Made by a program: the position numbers and the translations under genes | Assembly: GCA_031763025.1 (NCBI GenBank) | Contig: JASSKH010000042.1 | Coordinates: 2,191,001-2,255,000, forward strand | Reading direction: 5' to 3' | DNA from: Macrocystis pyrifera | Taxonomy: Eukaryota; Sar; Phaeophyceae; Laminariales; Laminariaceae | Length of the DNA stretch: 64,000 nucleotides | Notes under the pieces: generated by a model | Seen by the model: only the letters and a program-made list of their open reading frames with translations | The model's database searches: none | Told to the model about the DNA's origin: nothing | Shown: positions 23,171 to 33,731 of the stretch, one piece after another | How the letters are laid out: every line of letters starts with the position of its first letter | Numbering within the stretch: the stretch's first letter is position 1

Positions 23171-24471
23171 CACCCAAAGGTCAAAGAATGTGCATCCGTG
23201 GATCGTAAGGGAACCCCTACTGTATGGACGGGGGGAGTTGTTGCGGAATCTCTACGCACGGTTGTAAAAACTGTTTTGGTGGTTGGGGTCTCCCGTACAC
23301 AAAACCGGGGGGGGGGAGGGGGGGGCGTAGATTAGAGCTGGGGAGAGATAAGGTATTGAATGTAAAGAAAGACCAATAGCAACATCGCTACGAACGCATT
23401 GATGCGTGTTTTTTAGGGCGGGTGGTATTTTTCTCACTTCCCTTCCGCCCGGAAAGATTGTGGCGACCGAGAAAGGTGAATGCCTCCGCGCGGCCCCGGT
23501 TATCGGTGGTCGGCCTTAACCTTTGTGAGGGCGAGCTGAATTCGATCAAAAAGGAGTACGGGGAATATCGACGGGTAGAGTATAGCGCTAATGATACAGT
23601 TCAGTCGCTGTTGGCTTTCCTTCGTTTTTTTGCTCTGACATTCGGGTGATGTGTCGGGGCATTCTAAGTGCCGAACCAACAATGAGGGCAGTAGTGCACA
23701 GTACAACAGATTGGTGTCAGTTGCTTCTACGTACTGGACTAGCTGTGTTTGCTGTTGTAATAGTAGTAGTTGGGCATGAACTTAGGGATGTCAGAGTTAA
23801 CCATGAGATTGCCTGCCTTGGCGTCACGTCTCCTTGTGTAGCTTCAACACAATAAGCGAAAACGACCAAAAAGAGGGGGAAAAAAATAGAAACCTGAAGA
23901 CCAGACGAACTTATGGTCCATCCGGGGGGGAAATTCGTAATATTATATAATTGTAGGGCAGGGCAAGGGTTGCCCTGCTGTTCCCTAGGTGTTACCATAT
24001 AACATAAGGTTGGACGGAGGTACGAAACTTCTCTCGCGGCGTCGATATTTGCCACGCAGAATATTACTTGTTTGAAGATGCTGCAGTTGCCGCTATTTCA
24101 AAGCAAAAAAAACCAAAACACCAACATCACAGTCGCATCGTGCAGATTGCGATGACCTCGACGTGTCGCGAACACAGCCATACCAAACAAAACGCCGCAG
24201 TGAAGTCCAAGATGACAAAAGGCATACAAGTAGACTTTTCGCCGACGGTCGTTACGTACATGCACCCCGTAAACAACACTCTGTCGACCGAACAGTTGAT
24301 ATAAAATGTAGCTGCGCAGAACTCGAAAGGCTGGGCGCGCCGTGCAATATTTCTGCAAAATGCGTTCTAGCAAAAAGAGGGAAACAAGAAGGCAGGCAGT
24401 CCTAATCGAGAAGCAATATCACACAAAAAATCCAAACGTTTCAACACACATGTGAAGAACACGTGAGACGC
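23171..24471. other. No confident gene; one exon-like frame
   Basis: A plus-strand frame from about 23518 reads GLNLCEGELNSIKKEYGEY then RRVEYSANDTVQSLLAFLRF before a possible GTGATG donor at 23647. It looks somewhat coding, but no partner exon was found. A G-run is at 23309-23327. Confidence 0.25.
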
Positions 24472-24654
24472 TCAAGGCGGCGGTACGTCGGAGTCGAGTC
24501 GGCAAGGCACAGCTGCGCTCCCCACGTCGTAGTGGCCAGGGCTTCGGTAAGGCGGAGGCATGATAGGTCCTTGTCTAGTCGCCTCGATCATCTCCGCGCG
24601 TTCTCGGCTTGCGCGCTCATGGTAGCTAGCACTACGGTATGGTGTCGTTTGTGC
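24472..24654 (-). CDS. Unknown protein (minus), terminal exon
   Basis: Last of nine phase-consistent exons of an unrecognised protein. The acceptor (reverse strand GCCTGTTCCCCAG) gives phase 0. The exon encodes 60 residues and a TGA: AQTTPYRSASYHERASR, a charged stretch ERAEMIEATRQ, and a Pro-rich end with IMPPPYRSPGHYDVG and DSDVPPP. It looks soluble and disordered. The assembled part is about 280 residues from 28476 to 24472. It lies on the same strand as, and just downstream of, the TLC gene that ends at 29228. No catalytic motif or membrane segment was recognised, so no function is proposed. Confidence 0.65.
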   Translation of the reverse strand, partial: AQTTPYRSASYHERASRERAEMIEATRQGPIMPPPYRSPGHYDVGSAAVPCRLDSDVPPP

Positions 24655-25516
24655 CTGGGGAACAGGCAATGCCATAGAATTTCGAAGGTAGACATAAATA
24701 TGCCGGAAACCATGATACCAGTCATAGTCGAAATCGTCCCAAGACGTGATGCTCCCCCCGAGTATACAATCGTACTTCAACCACCGCCGGGAAAAAAATC
24801 GTAATAGTATATAATAGTACCTGATATTGATCACAACCGACGAAAAAATGCATTGTTTTAGACGAACAGTATATTTGTGACCGCAAAGACAAGAGAGGTC
24901 GATGCTGAGAAGATGAAAACATTCATCTCTCCATACTAAAGTCAAGTAAATAAGGGACAATCCACTCCACAATGCAACAAAAAAACTAGAAGTTTGGCCA
25001 AAATCTGACCGAAATAGGAGCCATTTCGGACAAAATACAACACATCTCCAGAAGTTATCTACCCAGGTATGTGTTTGTACTATTATACGTAATTTCCCCT
25101 TGAGCGGGTCGACGAGACGATTCGTTTCCCCCATCTACTGCTGTTTTAAAAACTACCAGTTATTAAATAATGGATTGGCATTCCTATTAATTGCGATAGA
25201 CTCGACATAATATACCAGGGGTATGTTTTTTTGCCCATGTGAGCGCTCCATCAATTATAATAAAGTTACTAAAAACACAATATCCTCCGTTGATCGGCAG
25301 GCCGAGGGCCGCGTCCGGATCCACGATCGGAATTGTCTACTGATTATTGTACCACTCGTTCGAAAGCGAAATACCGAAGGTGCTTTTTTTATTTTACGGA
25401 GGCAACAAAAAAACAAAATAAAAATCGAATCAGTAACAAAGGTGCGCTTTTTGATCGGCGATCTAACGGTGTTATCAGATGTCCGACCAACATACTACAG
25501 GCCACGGAATCTGCAC

Positions 25517-25557
25517 CTGGCTGCTGGGGAAATTCTGGAAACTTTTAGCCAGACGAA
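25517..25557 (-). CDS. Unknown protein (minus), exon n-1
   Basis: 41 nt entering with two bases to finish a codon and leaving in phase 0, between acceptor GATGCTGTAG and donor GTGCAG. Encodes RLAKSFQNFPSSQ. It links the 25888 exon (phase 1) to the terminal exon (phase 0) exactly. Confidence 0.55.
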
Positions 25558-25887
25558 CTACAGCATCATATAGGTAGCCGAACGGGTCGCCCAAGACAGG
25601 CAGAAGAGATGAACGGAAGCAGAGACGAAGTAGATATGTACGACAAAACGGAGCAACCGCAAAAAGACAAAACAAACAAACGAAACAAATATCATTCATA
25701 CGAAGACCCCACCATCTGTGATAACGCGACGTGCAGGTAGTTGACATTTTCCCCGCCGCAGGTTGGTTCGCTTTGTTGCGATTTTTTCAGGCTAAAGCTA
25801 TTATTCGTGACTACAACTGTAAGCAGGTCTTTACGGCACACTACTAATAGTGCATAAAATGTCCACCCCCCCCCTCTACGGTACTAC

Positions 25888-25978
25888 CAATAGCGTGTGA
25901 CTTGTCCACCCCCCCGCCCAATAACCCGGCCATAGCGGCAAGCTTCCTCCATGAGACAGGTAAGGTCGATAGGGCTTC
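25888..25978 (-). CDS. Unknown protein (minus), exon n-2
   Basis: 91 nt, entry phase 0 after acceptor GAGAATTGCAG, exit phase 1 at a GTAGTA donor. Encodes EALSTLPVSWRKLAAMAG then LLGGGVDKSHAI, a probable amphipathic helix followed by a Gly-rich turn. Confidence 0.6.
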
Positions 25979-26139
25979 CTGCAATTCTCAGTCGAACGAG
26001 AAAAACTAAAGACGAATAAAAAAAGCCTACCCAAAGTGACGGTTTCAACAATCGAGTACTTTTCTGAACGAACGAAGCCCAAAATTCTCCCTCCCCCACT
26101 GCCACGCTATTCATGGGCCATTCACCGCGTAGATCGCAC

Positions 26140-26216
26140 CAGGTCGCGCATACGCTCGGTCCCGCGCAATCCTCCTTCCTCGCTCTGATCAGCGGTGTAC
26201 CAGTCCATCTGCCTCG
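26140..26216 (-). CDS. Unknown protein (minus), exon n-3
   Basis: 77 nt entering with two bases and leaving in phase 0 at a GTGCGA donor. Encodes RQMDWYTADQSEEGG then LRGTERMRDL. An alternative acceptor 8 nt further in (GAGGCAG, start 26208) would also be open, but breaks the phase match to the 26416 exon. Confidence 0.6.
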
Positions 26217-26415
26217 CTACCGAGCCGCGTCAGCGATGGTGGCGGGGGTCAAGCGACAGGAAACAAGCAGTAGCATAATCCCTCTTCCCGTCCCCGCCCT
26301 GCCCCCCCCCCCCCCCCTCCCTCTCCTTCTCATCAAAGCGGGAGGGGGGGAAAAACAGTCGCGTCCGGAAAAAAGAACCTCCACCCCACCCTGCCCCGCT
26401 GCTCGATACCGCCAC

Positions 26416-26553
26416 CTGCCGAAGTTTCTTCCCTTATTCGTCCATGCAACTCCCTCGCAAACGTATTCGCTTTTTCCCTCGGTCCCTCCCACAGCCGGTC
26501 ACACACACGTCCGGCACGAAGCCAACCCAAACGCAATATTCCCACCGCAACGG
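26416..26553 (-). CDS. Unknown protein (minus), exon n-4
   Basis: 138 nt, phase 1 to 1, acceptor GATGCCTGCAG, donor GTGGCG. Encodes VAVGILRLGWLRAGRVCD, then RLWEGPREKANTFARELHG and RIREETSA: a short hydrophobic start followed by a charged, probably helical, stretch. Confidence 0.6.
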
Positions 26554-26593
26554 CTGCAGGCATCCCCGAGTTTGGAGTAGGAGGGGGGCACGT

Positions 26594-26619
26594 GGGGGGG
26601 GGGGGGGGGGGGGGGGGGG
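26594..26619. repeat. G26 homopolymer
   Basis: Uninterrupted run of 26 G within an intron of the minus-strand unknown gene, followed by A and six more G. Confidence 0.95.
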
Positions 26620-26654
26620 AGGGGGGTACAGGGAACCCACCCCACCAGTACTAC

Positions 26655-26691
26655 CGCCGCGCACAAGGTGTAAGAAAAGGACGCAAGGCGT
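26655..26691 (-). CDS. Unknown protein (minus), exon n-5 (37 nt)
   Basis: Short exon with an excellent acceptor (TGCCTTTGACCGCAG) and a GTAGTA donor, entry phase 0, exit phase 1. Encodes TPCVLFLHLVRG, a hydrophobic piece that joins the next exon's VAVGILRLGW. It supplies exactly the phase change needed between 27733 and 26553. Confidence 0.5.
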
Positions 26692-26965
26692 CTGCGGTCA
26701 AAGGCAGGGGGGGACGGGAGCGGGGTGCGCGTTTTCCCCAGGTCGCCCATCACTAGAGGAGGGCTGATGTGGGCGCCAAGCAACAACACGCTTTCCTGGC
26801 CGGTTCGCCTATGGAGTCAAACCAGCCAAAAGCATCGCAGCGCCTTTTTTGTTGTAACCTCCCTCCGCCCACCATCATCTCAGCACCCCCCCCCCCAAAA
26901 AAAACACAATCAAGCAAAGTACACACCTTCCGACCGCCTCTCGTCACAACGCAAGCGGCGCTAAG

Positions 26966-26989
26966 AAAAAAAAAAAAAAAAAAAAAAAA
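26966..26989. repeat. A24 homopolymer
   Basis: Uninterrupted run of 24 A on the plus strand, inside an intron of the minus-strand gene. Confidence 0.95.
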
Positions 26990-27732
26990 GTGCGGGAGAA
27001 GTCGGCGCGTTCAAAGCCGGAAAAATCTTCGGTAAAAAGCGCTGCGTAGAGGTAAGAAGCCTTATCTAAGGAAAGCCTTCCCCCCCCTCCCCCCCCCCAT
27101 GCCCCCCGCCACTGCCGCCGCTACACCCTGCTACCTTTCCTCACTGGGGGCATCCAAGTGTGTTGCTGACCCGAGGCAACGCAAGCCACGCCACGTCTAC
27201 AACTGATGTGGGCAGCCCACACCCCTCCAGCCTAGCCTTCCCTATGTTGTTTTAACTTCCTCTTTCTAGAAAAAAAAAAATATTACAGTTCCACGTCAAG
27301 ATCGAAACACTATAAAGCGACGAACGACCTGCTGTGAATCGATCGATGCTGGTTGCGATTTCAGATTCAACGCGCCGCCCGGACTCTCCGCCCCTCCGCC
27401 CCCCACACGCCTGCAGCGTGACATACCCGGGGGTGGCGTGAGGTGAGGAGGGGGAGGTAGCGGGTGGTGATCCAAGTATATAAACACAAAAAAACGCCAA
27501 AACTACTTTCCACTTTTCATGTCCTCGCGCGTGAAATAAACGCACGACGGAGAGTAATCCCGCCGTGGACATAAAACAAGCACACGCGTACACGCACACG
27601 CACACATAGACCACGCTACTAACACGTAAAAAAAGAAAGCAAAACATCAAAATAAATGGAGGGATGGAGGAAGAAAACAGCAACATCATCTTCATACGGC
27701 AACATCAGCGAACATCCCCTCGTTCACCTCAC

Positions 27733-27876
27733 CTCCTCCCTGCCCTCCCAGTCTGCCGCCAAAAACTGAGACAAGAAGCAGTGTAGGATCTCTCCCACGC
27801 GGTTCCATTCCGCTCGTCGTTTAACCGCTACCCGTCGTGCCCTTCCGCTTCGAAGCGACGACCAACCGTGCGCAAT
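27733..27876 (-). CDS. Unknown protein (minus), exon n-6
   Basis: 144 nt, phase 0 to 0. The acceptor follows a long pyrimidine tract and the donor is GAG then GTGAGG. Encodes IAHGWSSLRSGRARRVAV, KRRAEWNRVGEILHCFLSQF and LAADWEGREE: basic first half, then a helix-like segment. This is the most convincing coding stretch of this gene. Confidence 0.65.
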
Positions 27877-28049
27877 CTCCCCCGGACCCCCAGAAGCAAG
27901 AAACAAGAACAGATGACAAAAAAAAAACGTTTGGGAAAACTTCGGACCTTGAACCAGGGCGGAGGATGGGTGGGGGTGGGGAGGGGTAGACGGGGTGATG
28001 AGCCCCCACAACCACCACCGCCACCAATCCTGCCCGTGCCCCCCCTCAC

Positions 28050-28159
28050 CCTATGTCCGAGCTCGCACTCCTCTCCCTGTTCCGTTTGTCCTCCGGACGC
28101 TGGCGCCGACGCACGCACGCCCTCGCTTTTTCCCGCCGTCTTGCAAAGGACATCCCCTC
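28050..28159 (-). CDS. Unknown protein (minus), exon n-7
   Basis: 110 nt entering with two bases and leaving in phase 0 at a GTGAGG donor. Encodes GDVLCKTAGKSEGVRAS then APASGGQTEQGEECELGHR, low-complexity and polar. A second frame over this stretch is also open, so the assignment rests mainly on phase agreement. Confidence 0.45.
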
Positions 28160-28453
28160 CTGATCTTTGCCTCCCCTACCGCTCCTCGTCTATTCCGCTG
28201 ACCCCCCGTGTTCAAACGCTTGGCAAACCCATGCTTGTGAAAACAAATACAACAGGCTGGAGAAAAAATCGAGGCAGCGGACACGCCGGGGGACCTCTCC
28301 CTCCCCTCCTCCCCTCCCCCTGCCCTCTTGCCGTCCCCGGGAAGAAATAGGCGGAGTGAAGGTGGGGGGCCTCTCCTTTTGGGAAGGGGGATTGTGGGCC
28401 CCCCCCCCCCCCCCCCCGTTCTCTCGTCGTCCCAGGGCCTTCACTTTTCTCAC

Positions 28454-28476
28454 GGTGGCACAAATTTTCACGCCAC
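28454..28476 (-). CDS. Unknown protein (minus), 23-nt microexon n-8
   Basis: Strong acceptor (TTTTTTTCACGGCCCTTAG) and GTGAGA donor flank 23 nt. The phase 2 to 1 reading gives WRENLCH and fits the next exon. The upstream exon should lie between here and 29228 but was not found. The flanking DNA has CTG and CAG repeats. Confidence 0.4.
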
Positions 28477-28499
28477 CTAAGGGCCGTGAAAAAAACGCA

Positions 28500-28572
28500 G
28501 GTTTATAAATCGTACGCGTGCCTAACAGGAGAGAGTGCGAAAGCCAATAAGCTACTGACGCCAATACTCTAC

Positions 28573-28603
<31 letters not shown>

Positions 28604-29227
28604 ACGGCCGCCGCTGCTGTTGAGGCAGGAGAGGGTGCAAAGCCAATACACTACTGAAGGCAATGCGCTACTGCTGCTACTGATACTCTACTGCTGCTAC
28701 TACTGCTGTCACTGCTGTCGTGGATAACCCAACAACAGCACGTATATACATCCCTGGTGCGTACGCACGTGAGCACCAACATATCAGCGCTCCTCCAACA
28801 AAAAATAGAAAAGGATCACGTAGAATGGCAAAGGACCCCGAAAAGAGGGAAAGAGAAGAAACAAAACGCCTAATCAACTAAACAACAAAAGAGGAAAAAA
28901 AAATCAGCGTTTTATGGGAGACACCACTCCCACCCGTCAAATCGCCCAAATCCTGTAATTAACCCCCCCCGGACCTTAATCTCAGCATTTCACCGACGTC
29001 ACCATTTCGATCAGATCGCGATCACCTCAAAGTAAATTTTCCAAAGAAAACATTTTCAAAGAATTTTTTTTCGAAGAAAATATTTTCAAAGAAAAAAAAA
29101 CTTTGCGAAAGAATAAAAAAAAAAATCAAGCAATGCAAAACCGAAAAGTTTCTTTTTCAAATCGATCAACTAAAGGTAACACGCACTTTTTTTCAATCGA
29201 AAAAACGAAAAGCACACAAACTTTGGT
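28500..29227. other. Spacer between two minus-strand genes
   Basis: Contains a (CTG)n(ATG)n run at about 28570-28600 and A-rich blocks with repeated TTTTCAAAGAA at 29035-29100. It should hold the 3' UTR of the TLC gene and the missing 5' exon(s) of the unknown gene, neither of which could be fixed. Confidence 0.4.
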
Positions 29228-29474
29228 TCATCCAATCAAAGAAACTTTTTTTTCTCGCGAAACGACTGGCCGGCTGTAGCTCTTCACAAGCGCGCACGAC
29301 CACCATCCCTGAAATATGCAAATGCCTACCCAGGCCAAGAAACTCCCCAAAAACATCGGAACCGTGCGCTGGTCCTCCACCACCGTCCGCCACTGCACCA
29401 ACCTCTCCGGGTAGAATGGCGCCAGGGTCTCAGGAAACGCACACATCGCCATATAAAACCCCAAAAAGGGGTAC
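29228..29474 (-). CDS. TLC-domain membrane protein, exon 4 (terminal)
   Basis: Acceptor TTTCCATCTACAG. The first base completes the Trp codon begun in exon 3. Encodes YPFLGFYMAMCAFPETL, then APFYPERLVQWRTVVEDQR, and a last hydrophobic helix FLGSFLAWVGICIFQGWW (about residues 193-210) followed by a short basic tail, VKSYSRPVVSREKK, and TGA. A final membrane helix with a short Lys/Arg-rich cytosolic tail is usual for the family. Confidence 0.82.
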
Positions 29475-29703
29475 CTGTAGATGGAAATCAAGGGAGGCCG
29501 GGAGGGAGTTCAGGGGAGGCTAGGAAAGCACAGGTTGGGGGGGCGAAGTGCGGAGGAGAGAGAAAGAACCACTATTCCAATGTAGCCCCGAAACGTGGTT
29601 GATTCGGCAGTTCCGTCTCCAATAGGGAACCACGTTCGCATCGTCAGTATTTCCGCTTTATCTCCTCCTCCCCCCCCCCCATCCACCTCCCCCTACCCCC
29701 CCC

Positions 29704-29705
<2 letters not shown>

Positions 29706-29740
<35 letters not shown>
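29706..29740. repeat. C35 homopolymer
   Basis: Run of 35 C just before CTCCGTCTCGAAAGGGGTGC, a sequence that also follows a C-rich run near 33345. It belongs to the poly(C)-associated repeats of this region. Confidence 0.9.
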
Positions 29741-29741
<1 letters not shown>

Positions 29742-29844
29742 CTCCGTCTCGAAAGGGGTGCGTGGTCAACGGTCAAACGACTAAGGCAGCAACGAATGAG
29801 TACGCCCCCCCCCCCCCCTCGTCCCCTTCTCTCCAAAACCTGAA

Positions 29845-30089
29845 AACAAATTGATTCATTGAACCTGCCATCGATAGGCGAGTCCGCTTCACAAGCGGTT
29901 CTGACAGTAATAGGATGCAACTCATCCTTCACGCCACTCGCTGAGCACCTCACGGCGCTTCGGGCTTTGGTGCAAGCCATGTCTGCCTGGTGGGTGAAAA
30001 CCCGACGTGCTCCGTACCGGCATCGTACGAAGGGATGCGAGGGTCTATAGTCCCACCATGATATGAGTACATCCCCCCCCCCCCCCCCC
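29845..30089 (+). repeat. Poly(C)-ended element, copy 1 (short)
   Basis: Diverged copy with AAGCGGTTCT, CACCTCACGGCGCTTCG, GGTGCAAGCCATGTCTGCC, GGGTGAAAACCCGACGTGCT and GATATGAGTACAT, then 17 C. It lies in an intron of the TLC gene, opposite in orientation to the gene. Confidence 0.75.
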
Positions 30090-30146
30090 GCTAAAGCACC
30101 CCCCCCTGTCACCATCCCCCCCCCCATATATTATATATGGGTTGGG

Positions 30147-30663
30147 TTGGCGTCGGTTGGCAACGATACTGTAAAACATGCCGCTCACTACGTGAGCTAG
30201 ACATCCATGGTACCGTTTTTTTTTTTTTGTTTTTTGTTTTTGTTTTTTTTTTGGCGGTCGCCCACAGCTGGTCGTCTAGTTAGATCATTTGTGCGAAGGA
30301 AAGAACCTTTACTCCGCACAAGGGAATCGATCGTATCACGTAGTGTTCAAGGTAAGGCACCCAAGAGGCAGTTACACAGTACTCCCATTGCTGTCTCTGG
30401 AAGTGGCCACACCGGAAATTAAACTAACTCACTGAAGCTGTCATCCATATGCAAGTCCGCTTCGCAAGCGGTTCTTAGTAGGATGCAGCTCACCCTTCAT
30501 GCGACTCGCCGGACACCTCACGGCGCTTCGCGCTTGGTGCAAGCAATGTCTGCCTGGTCGGTGAAAACCTGACATGCTCCGTCCCGGCATTGTAGGGATG
30601 CGAGGGCCTATGGTCATACGACTACGGCCATGCATGAGATCGAGTACATCTCTCCTATCGAGT

Positions 30664-30694
<31 letters not shown>
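30147..30694 (+). repeat. Poly(C)-ended element, copy 2 (long)
   Basis: About 550 bp, starting GGGTTGGGTTGGCGTCGGTT, with ACTCCGCACAAGGGAATCGA, GCTGTCTCTGGAAGTGGCC and CATGCATGAGATCGAGTACA, and ending in C30 (30665-30694). Nearly identical to 37592-38118, which indicates a recent duplication or insertion pair. Confidence 0.85.
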
Positions 30695-30728
30695 ATCCTC
30701 CTCCTCCCACCCCCCGCCTCTTCCTCAC

Positions 30729-30916
30729 CATATAAGCCTAAGCGCCACCCAGGACAACGCGAACGGCACCTCCAGGTACCTCCCCCACACTACCCGGCGG
30801 CGCAGGATGAGCAGGAAGGTGTTGAACTCCACCAGCAGCGCGCAGGCTGTGTAGAAGGCGTGCTGGGGCTGCAGGAGGGGGTCCAGCAGCACCGACAGCG
30901 TCGCAACGTGGTGCCC
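30729..30916 (-). CDS. TLC-domain membrane protein, exon 3
   Basis: 188 nt, entry phase 0, exit phase 2 (donor GTGAGG). It starts GHHVATLSVLLDPL with the His-His pair (residues 91-92) typical of the TLC domain. It continues through FYTACALLVEFNTFLLILR, matching the family's conserved E..T..L.LR helix (Glu119, Asn121, Thr122), then VVWGRYLEVPFALSWVAL. This exon carries the strongest family signature. Confidence 0.87.
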
Positions 30917-31049
30917 CTACCAGACACGGCGGTAAAATTGGGAGGCGGGCCGAAGAGAGGCGGAGCGGGAGAGCCGGGTAGTTTATGGTTTACCGTAAAC
31001 GGTTCTAAAAATCCTGTTGGGACCCGGGTCAGTGTAGAAGCCATCAAAA

Positions 31050-31085
31050 AAAAAAAAGAAAGAAAAATGAAAGAAAGAAAGAAAG
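31050..31085. repeat. AAAG-type microsatellite
   Basis: Purine run of A and GAAA units, for example GAAAGAAAGAAAGAAA, in an intron of the TLC gene. Confidence 0.8.
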
Positions 31086-31231
31086 AAAAAACCCCGACAA
31101 TAGTCGGTCAATTGTCGACCTTCCACCTTTCCAGGAAGAAAGGGCAGCGGTTTTGCACTGCACTGCATGGGTGTCGTGCACGTGCCGTAAAGAGCGTAGA
31201 GATCGATCGTTTCAGCGCTCGTTTTTCATAC

Positions 31232-31335
31232 ACCGGGTCCACAGTTAATAGGACCTTTGTTGTACATAAAAACCCACATATTAACCTATTTTTACCAGCA
31301 ATATTTGGTCCTATTTACTATGGTCCCCCGTGATA
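31232..31335. mobile_element. MITE family 1, copy b
   Basis: The left end is decayed (GGGTCCACAGTTAATAGGACC). The right end is intact (TTTGGTCCTATTTACTATGG, TCCCCCGT). The core has ACCTATTTTTACCAGCAATA. Confidence 0.75.
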
Positions 31336-31682
31336 TGAAGTCGCACCATTGTATTTTCGGAAGGCTTTCGACCACATCTTTCCGAAAAACGCCTCATTCG
31401 ATGTTGGCGACCTTAACCTTCCCGTTCTGGAAAAATCGAGAGCTGCAAAAAAAAAAATGATCGCACGTCTGTGCGCGAGCGGGACTCAACGAACGCTCTT
31501 CAAGGTACATCTCTTCGCGTGTTGCAAATCGGAGACGCCCGCTTACCCTGGAGTAGCCCAGGCTGTTCATCTCGTGGTCGATGCCCCAATCGTATTTTGT
31601 TTCCGACCATTTTTTTTTTTTTTTTTCTCCTCTGAAGCCCAAAAGGGGCCAATCGTTATATAGGGGTAGTAACCAATTTGCA

Positions 31683-31880
31683 GGCTTCGGACAGATCATC
31701 GACAGATCATCTACAGATCATCGACAGATCATCTACAGATCGTCTACAGATCATCGATTCTCACAGTTCGTGATATTACCATTTCAGGGCAGATATATAG
31801 ATCCCTGATCTGTACGATCTGTATGATCTAGCTCGTGTTGCCGGATGGGAGGCCGCATATCCGGCATGATATAGGACATG
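31683..31880. repeat. AGATC-rich tandem and dispersed repeat, copy 1
   Basis: CAGATCATCGACAGATCATCT units are tandemly repeated at 31690-31755, followed by GATCTGTACGATCTGTATGATCTAG and GTTGCCGGATGGGAGG. Related blocks occur at 40690-40865 and 55515-55765. Confidence 0.7.
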
Positions 31881-32539
31881 CTTTGGGGGTTGGATCTGTA
31901 CTCTACACAGATCGTGCACATCATGTCCGCAGGTTAAGCGTCTACAATATCTAAATCGTCAGATGTCGTGCGTATACCCCTTTGGGACAGAGACAAGCGA
32001 AAAAAAAAAAAAGGGACAAGTTTGGTCTTATCCACCCTCTTATATAACACGGGGCACGCACTAAAGAGGCGGTCACCCACACCTCACCCTGTACCCCTGA
32101 ACCCGGGACAGGCCCGGGGCCAACATCGCTGCACACCTCGGCGAGATGGGTGGACTCGCAGAAGCACAAACAGGCACGAGCAAACCACAGACTGTTTTTT
32201 TCATGTGGTGACATCCCAGAAGGCATCCATGTCGCGTGCATGCCTACATATCACTAGGAAACCTTGTGCGTAGGAAATCCCGCGACAAGATGGACCAGAC
32301 GCCGCAGTGCACGAGAAATGTGAGCGCCCAGCACCACGAGCGGTAGCATCATCCTGCGCCCTGTGTCGTGTTCATATGTACGACTCCTTGCATTTGTGCC
32401 AGTACCACGTAGTTCATCACGAAGTTTGGCATCCCCCACCCAAGTTGTGGTCGACGCCGCTGCGATCCGCTATTTCTTGTCGGCACATCCTCCTTCGGAG
32501 CTCCCATAGGTATTATTTAGTTGTGCTCGTGTAAGGGTT

Positions 32540-32960
32540 ATAGGTATAGGGGTACAAGGCTGGGGGCTGGGACTGCAGCGCTGGGGTCAGGGATAGGGTT
32601 AAAAAGGTGGGCGACTTCTCTCTTTCGCTCGCGCCGCTGCACTGCTACTGATGGACCCGGCCAAGTCGGCCAAGTCGGAGTGGGCCGGCACCACCACCAC
32701 CCCCCTTCTTCGAGGCAGGGACAGGGCGTAGGATTAGGGTGGAGATTAAGGGTAGGGTTGATGCTCGGGTGGTTAGGGTGGTGGGTGACCTCCCTGTAAA
32801 CGATGGACAGGGTCGAGCTGGATTACGCCGGCGCCCCCCCCCCCCCGTCCATAGAGTTAGGGTGAGGGGTAGCTTCAGGGTCAGGGTAAGGCTTGAGACT
32901 AGGGTCATGGAAAACGTAAGGCTCAAGGTTAGGATGGTGGGTGACCTCCCTCTTTCGCTC
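32540..32960. repeat. Degenerate TTAGGG-like interstitial repeat
   Basis: Scattered AGGGTTA, TTAGGGT and GGGATAGGGTT motifs recur, together with two copies of GGTGGGTGACCTCCCT. It sits inside an intron of the TLC gene and is too degenerate to be a telomere. Confidence 0.6.
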
Positions 32961-33049
32961 GCGTCGTTCCGCTCCTGCTGCTGCTGCTGCTGCCGCTGCT
33001 GCTGCTGAAGGTCCGGCAAACCATCCCCCGTCCCCCAGCCCCTATTAAT

Positions 33050-33310
33050 TCGACGCTGTCACCCATACGCAAGAAATCACGCACAAGGTGCCGAAGCCCC
33101 CGCCTCACACGCGGTTCCTAGTAGGATGCAGTTTACCCTTCATACGACTCGCCGACACACACCTCAAGTTTCGCTTCGCGCTTGGTGCAAGCAATGTCTG
33201 CCTGGTCGGTGAAAACCCCAAGTGCTCCGTCCCGGCATTGTAGGGACGCGAGGGTCTACGGTCATACGACTACGGGGCCATGCATGACATCGAGTACACG
33301 CCCCCCCCCC
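33050..33310 (+). repeat. Poly(C)-ended element, copy 3
   Basis: Carries TAGTAGGATGCAGTTTACCC, CGCTTCGCGCTTGGTGCAAG, TCTGCCTGGTCGGTGAAAAC and CATGACATCGAGTACACG, then a C-rich end. It is followed by a short C-rich piece with CTCCGTCTCGAAAGGGATGC (33345 on) and a short copy of the 3' end at 33435-33490. Confidence 0.75.
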
Positions 33311-33496
33311 ACCCCCCCCCGCCACCCCCCTCCCCCCCCCCCGGCTCCTCCGTCTCGAAAGGGATGCGTGGTCACTTGTCAAATGACGAATGCAAGCAAC
33401 AAATGAGTACGATCGACCCCCCCCGCCCATCCCCTACGACTATGGCCATGTATGATATCGAGTACACGCCCCCCCCCCCCCCCCCCTCCCCCCCCC

Positions 33497-33696
33497 GTAG
33501 GATGCAGCTCACCCTTCAAGCGCCTAGCCCAACACCTCACGGCGCTTCGCGCTTGGTGCAAGCAATGACTGCCTGGTCGGTGAAAACCCGACGCGCTCCG
33601 TCCCGGCATTGTAGGGATGCGAGGGTCCATGGTCATACGACTACGGCCATGCATGAGAATAAGTACACCCCCCCCCCCCCCCCCCCCCCCCCCCCC
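33497..33696 (+). repeat. Poly(C)-ended element, copy 4
   Basis: Starts at GTAGGATGCAGCTCACCCTT, keeps the GGTGCAAGCAATGACTGCC and CCGTCCCGGCATTGTAGGG landmarks, and ends AGAATAAGTACA followed by C29 (33668-33696). Confidence 0.8.
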
Positions 33697-33731
33697 GCAC
33701 GTGACGCACGCCTCCTTCACCCCTTGCTCAC

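Noticed and set aside
24660-25134. Upstream part of the 220-codon minus-strand frame ending at 24472
   Set aside because: Only the part after the strong acceptor at 24655 fits the phase-linked gene. The rest looks like intron that happens to be open.
27140-27165. 21-nt microexon QHTWMPP on the minus strand
   Set aside because: Phases (0 to 0) and borders would allow it between 27733 and 26691, but so short a match is expected by chance and nothing requires it.
28190-28284. Exon HGFAKRLNTGGQRNRRGA on the minus strand (phase 0 to 0)
   Set aside because: It has a good acceptor, but its phase does not fit the next exon and the implied intron would be under 60 bp.
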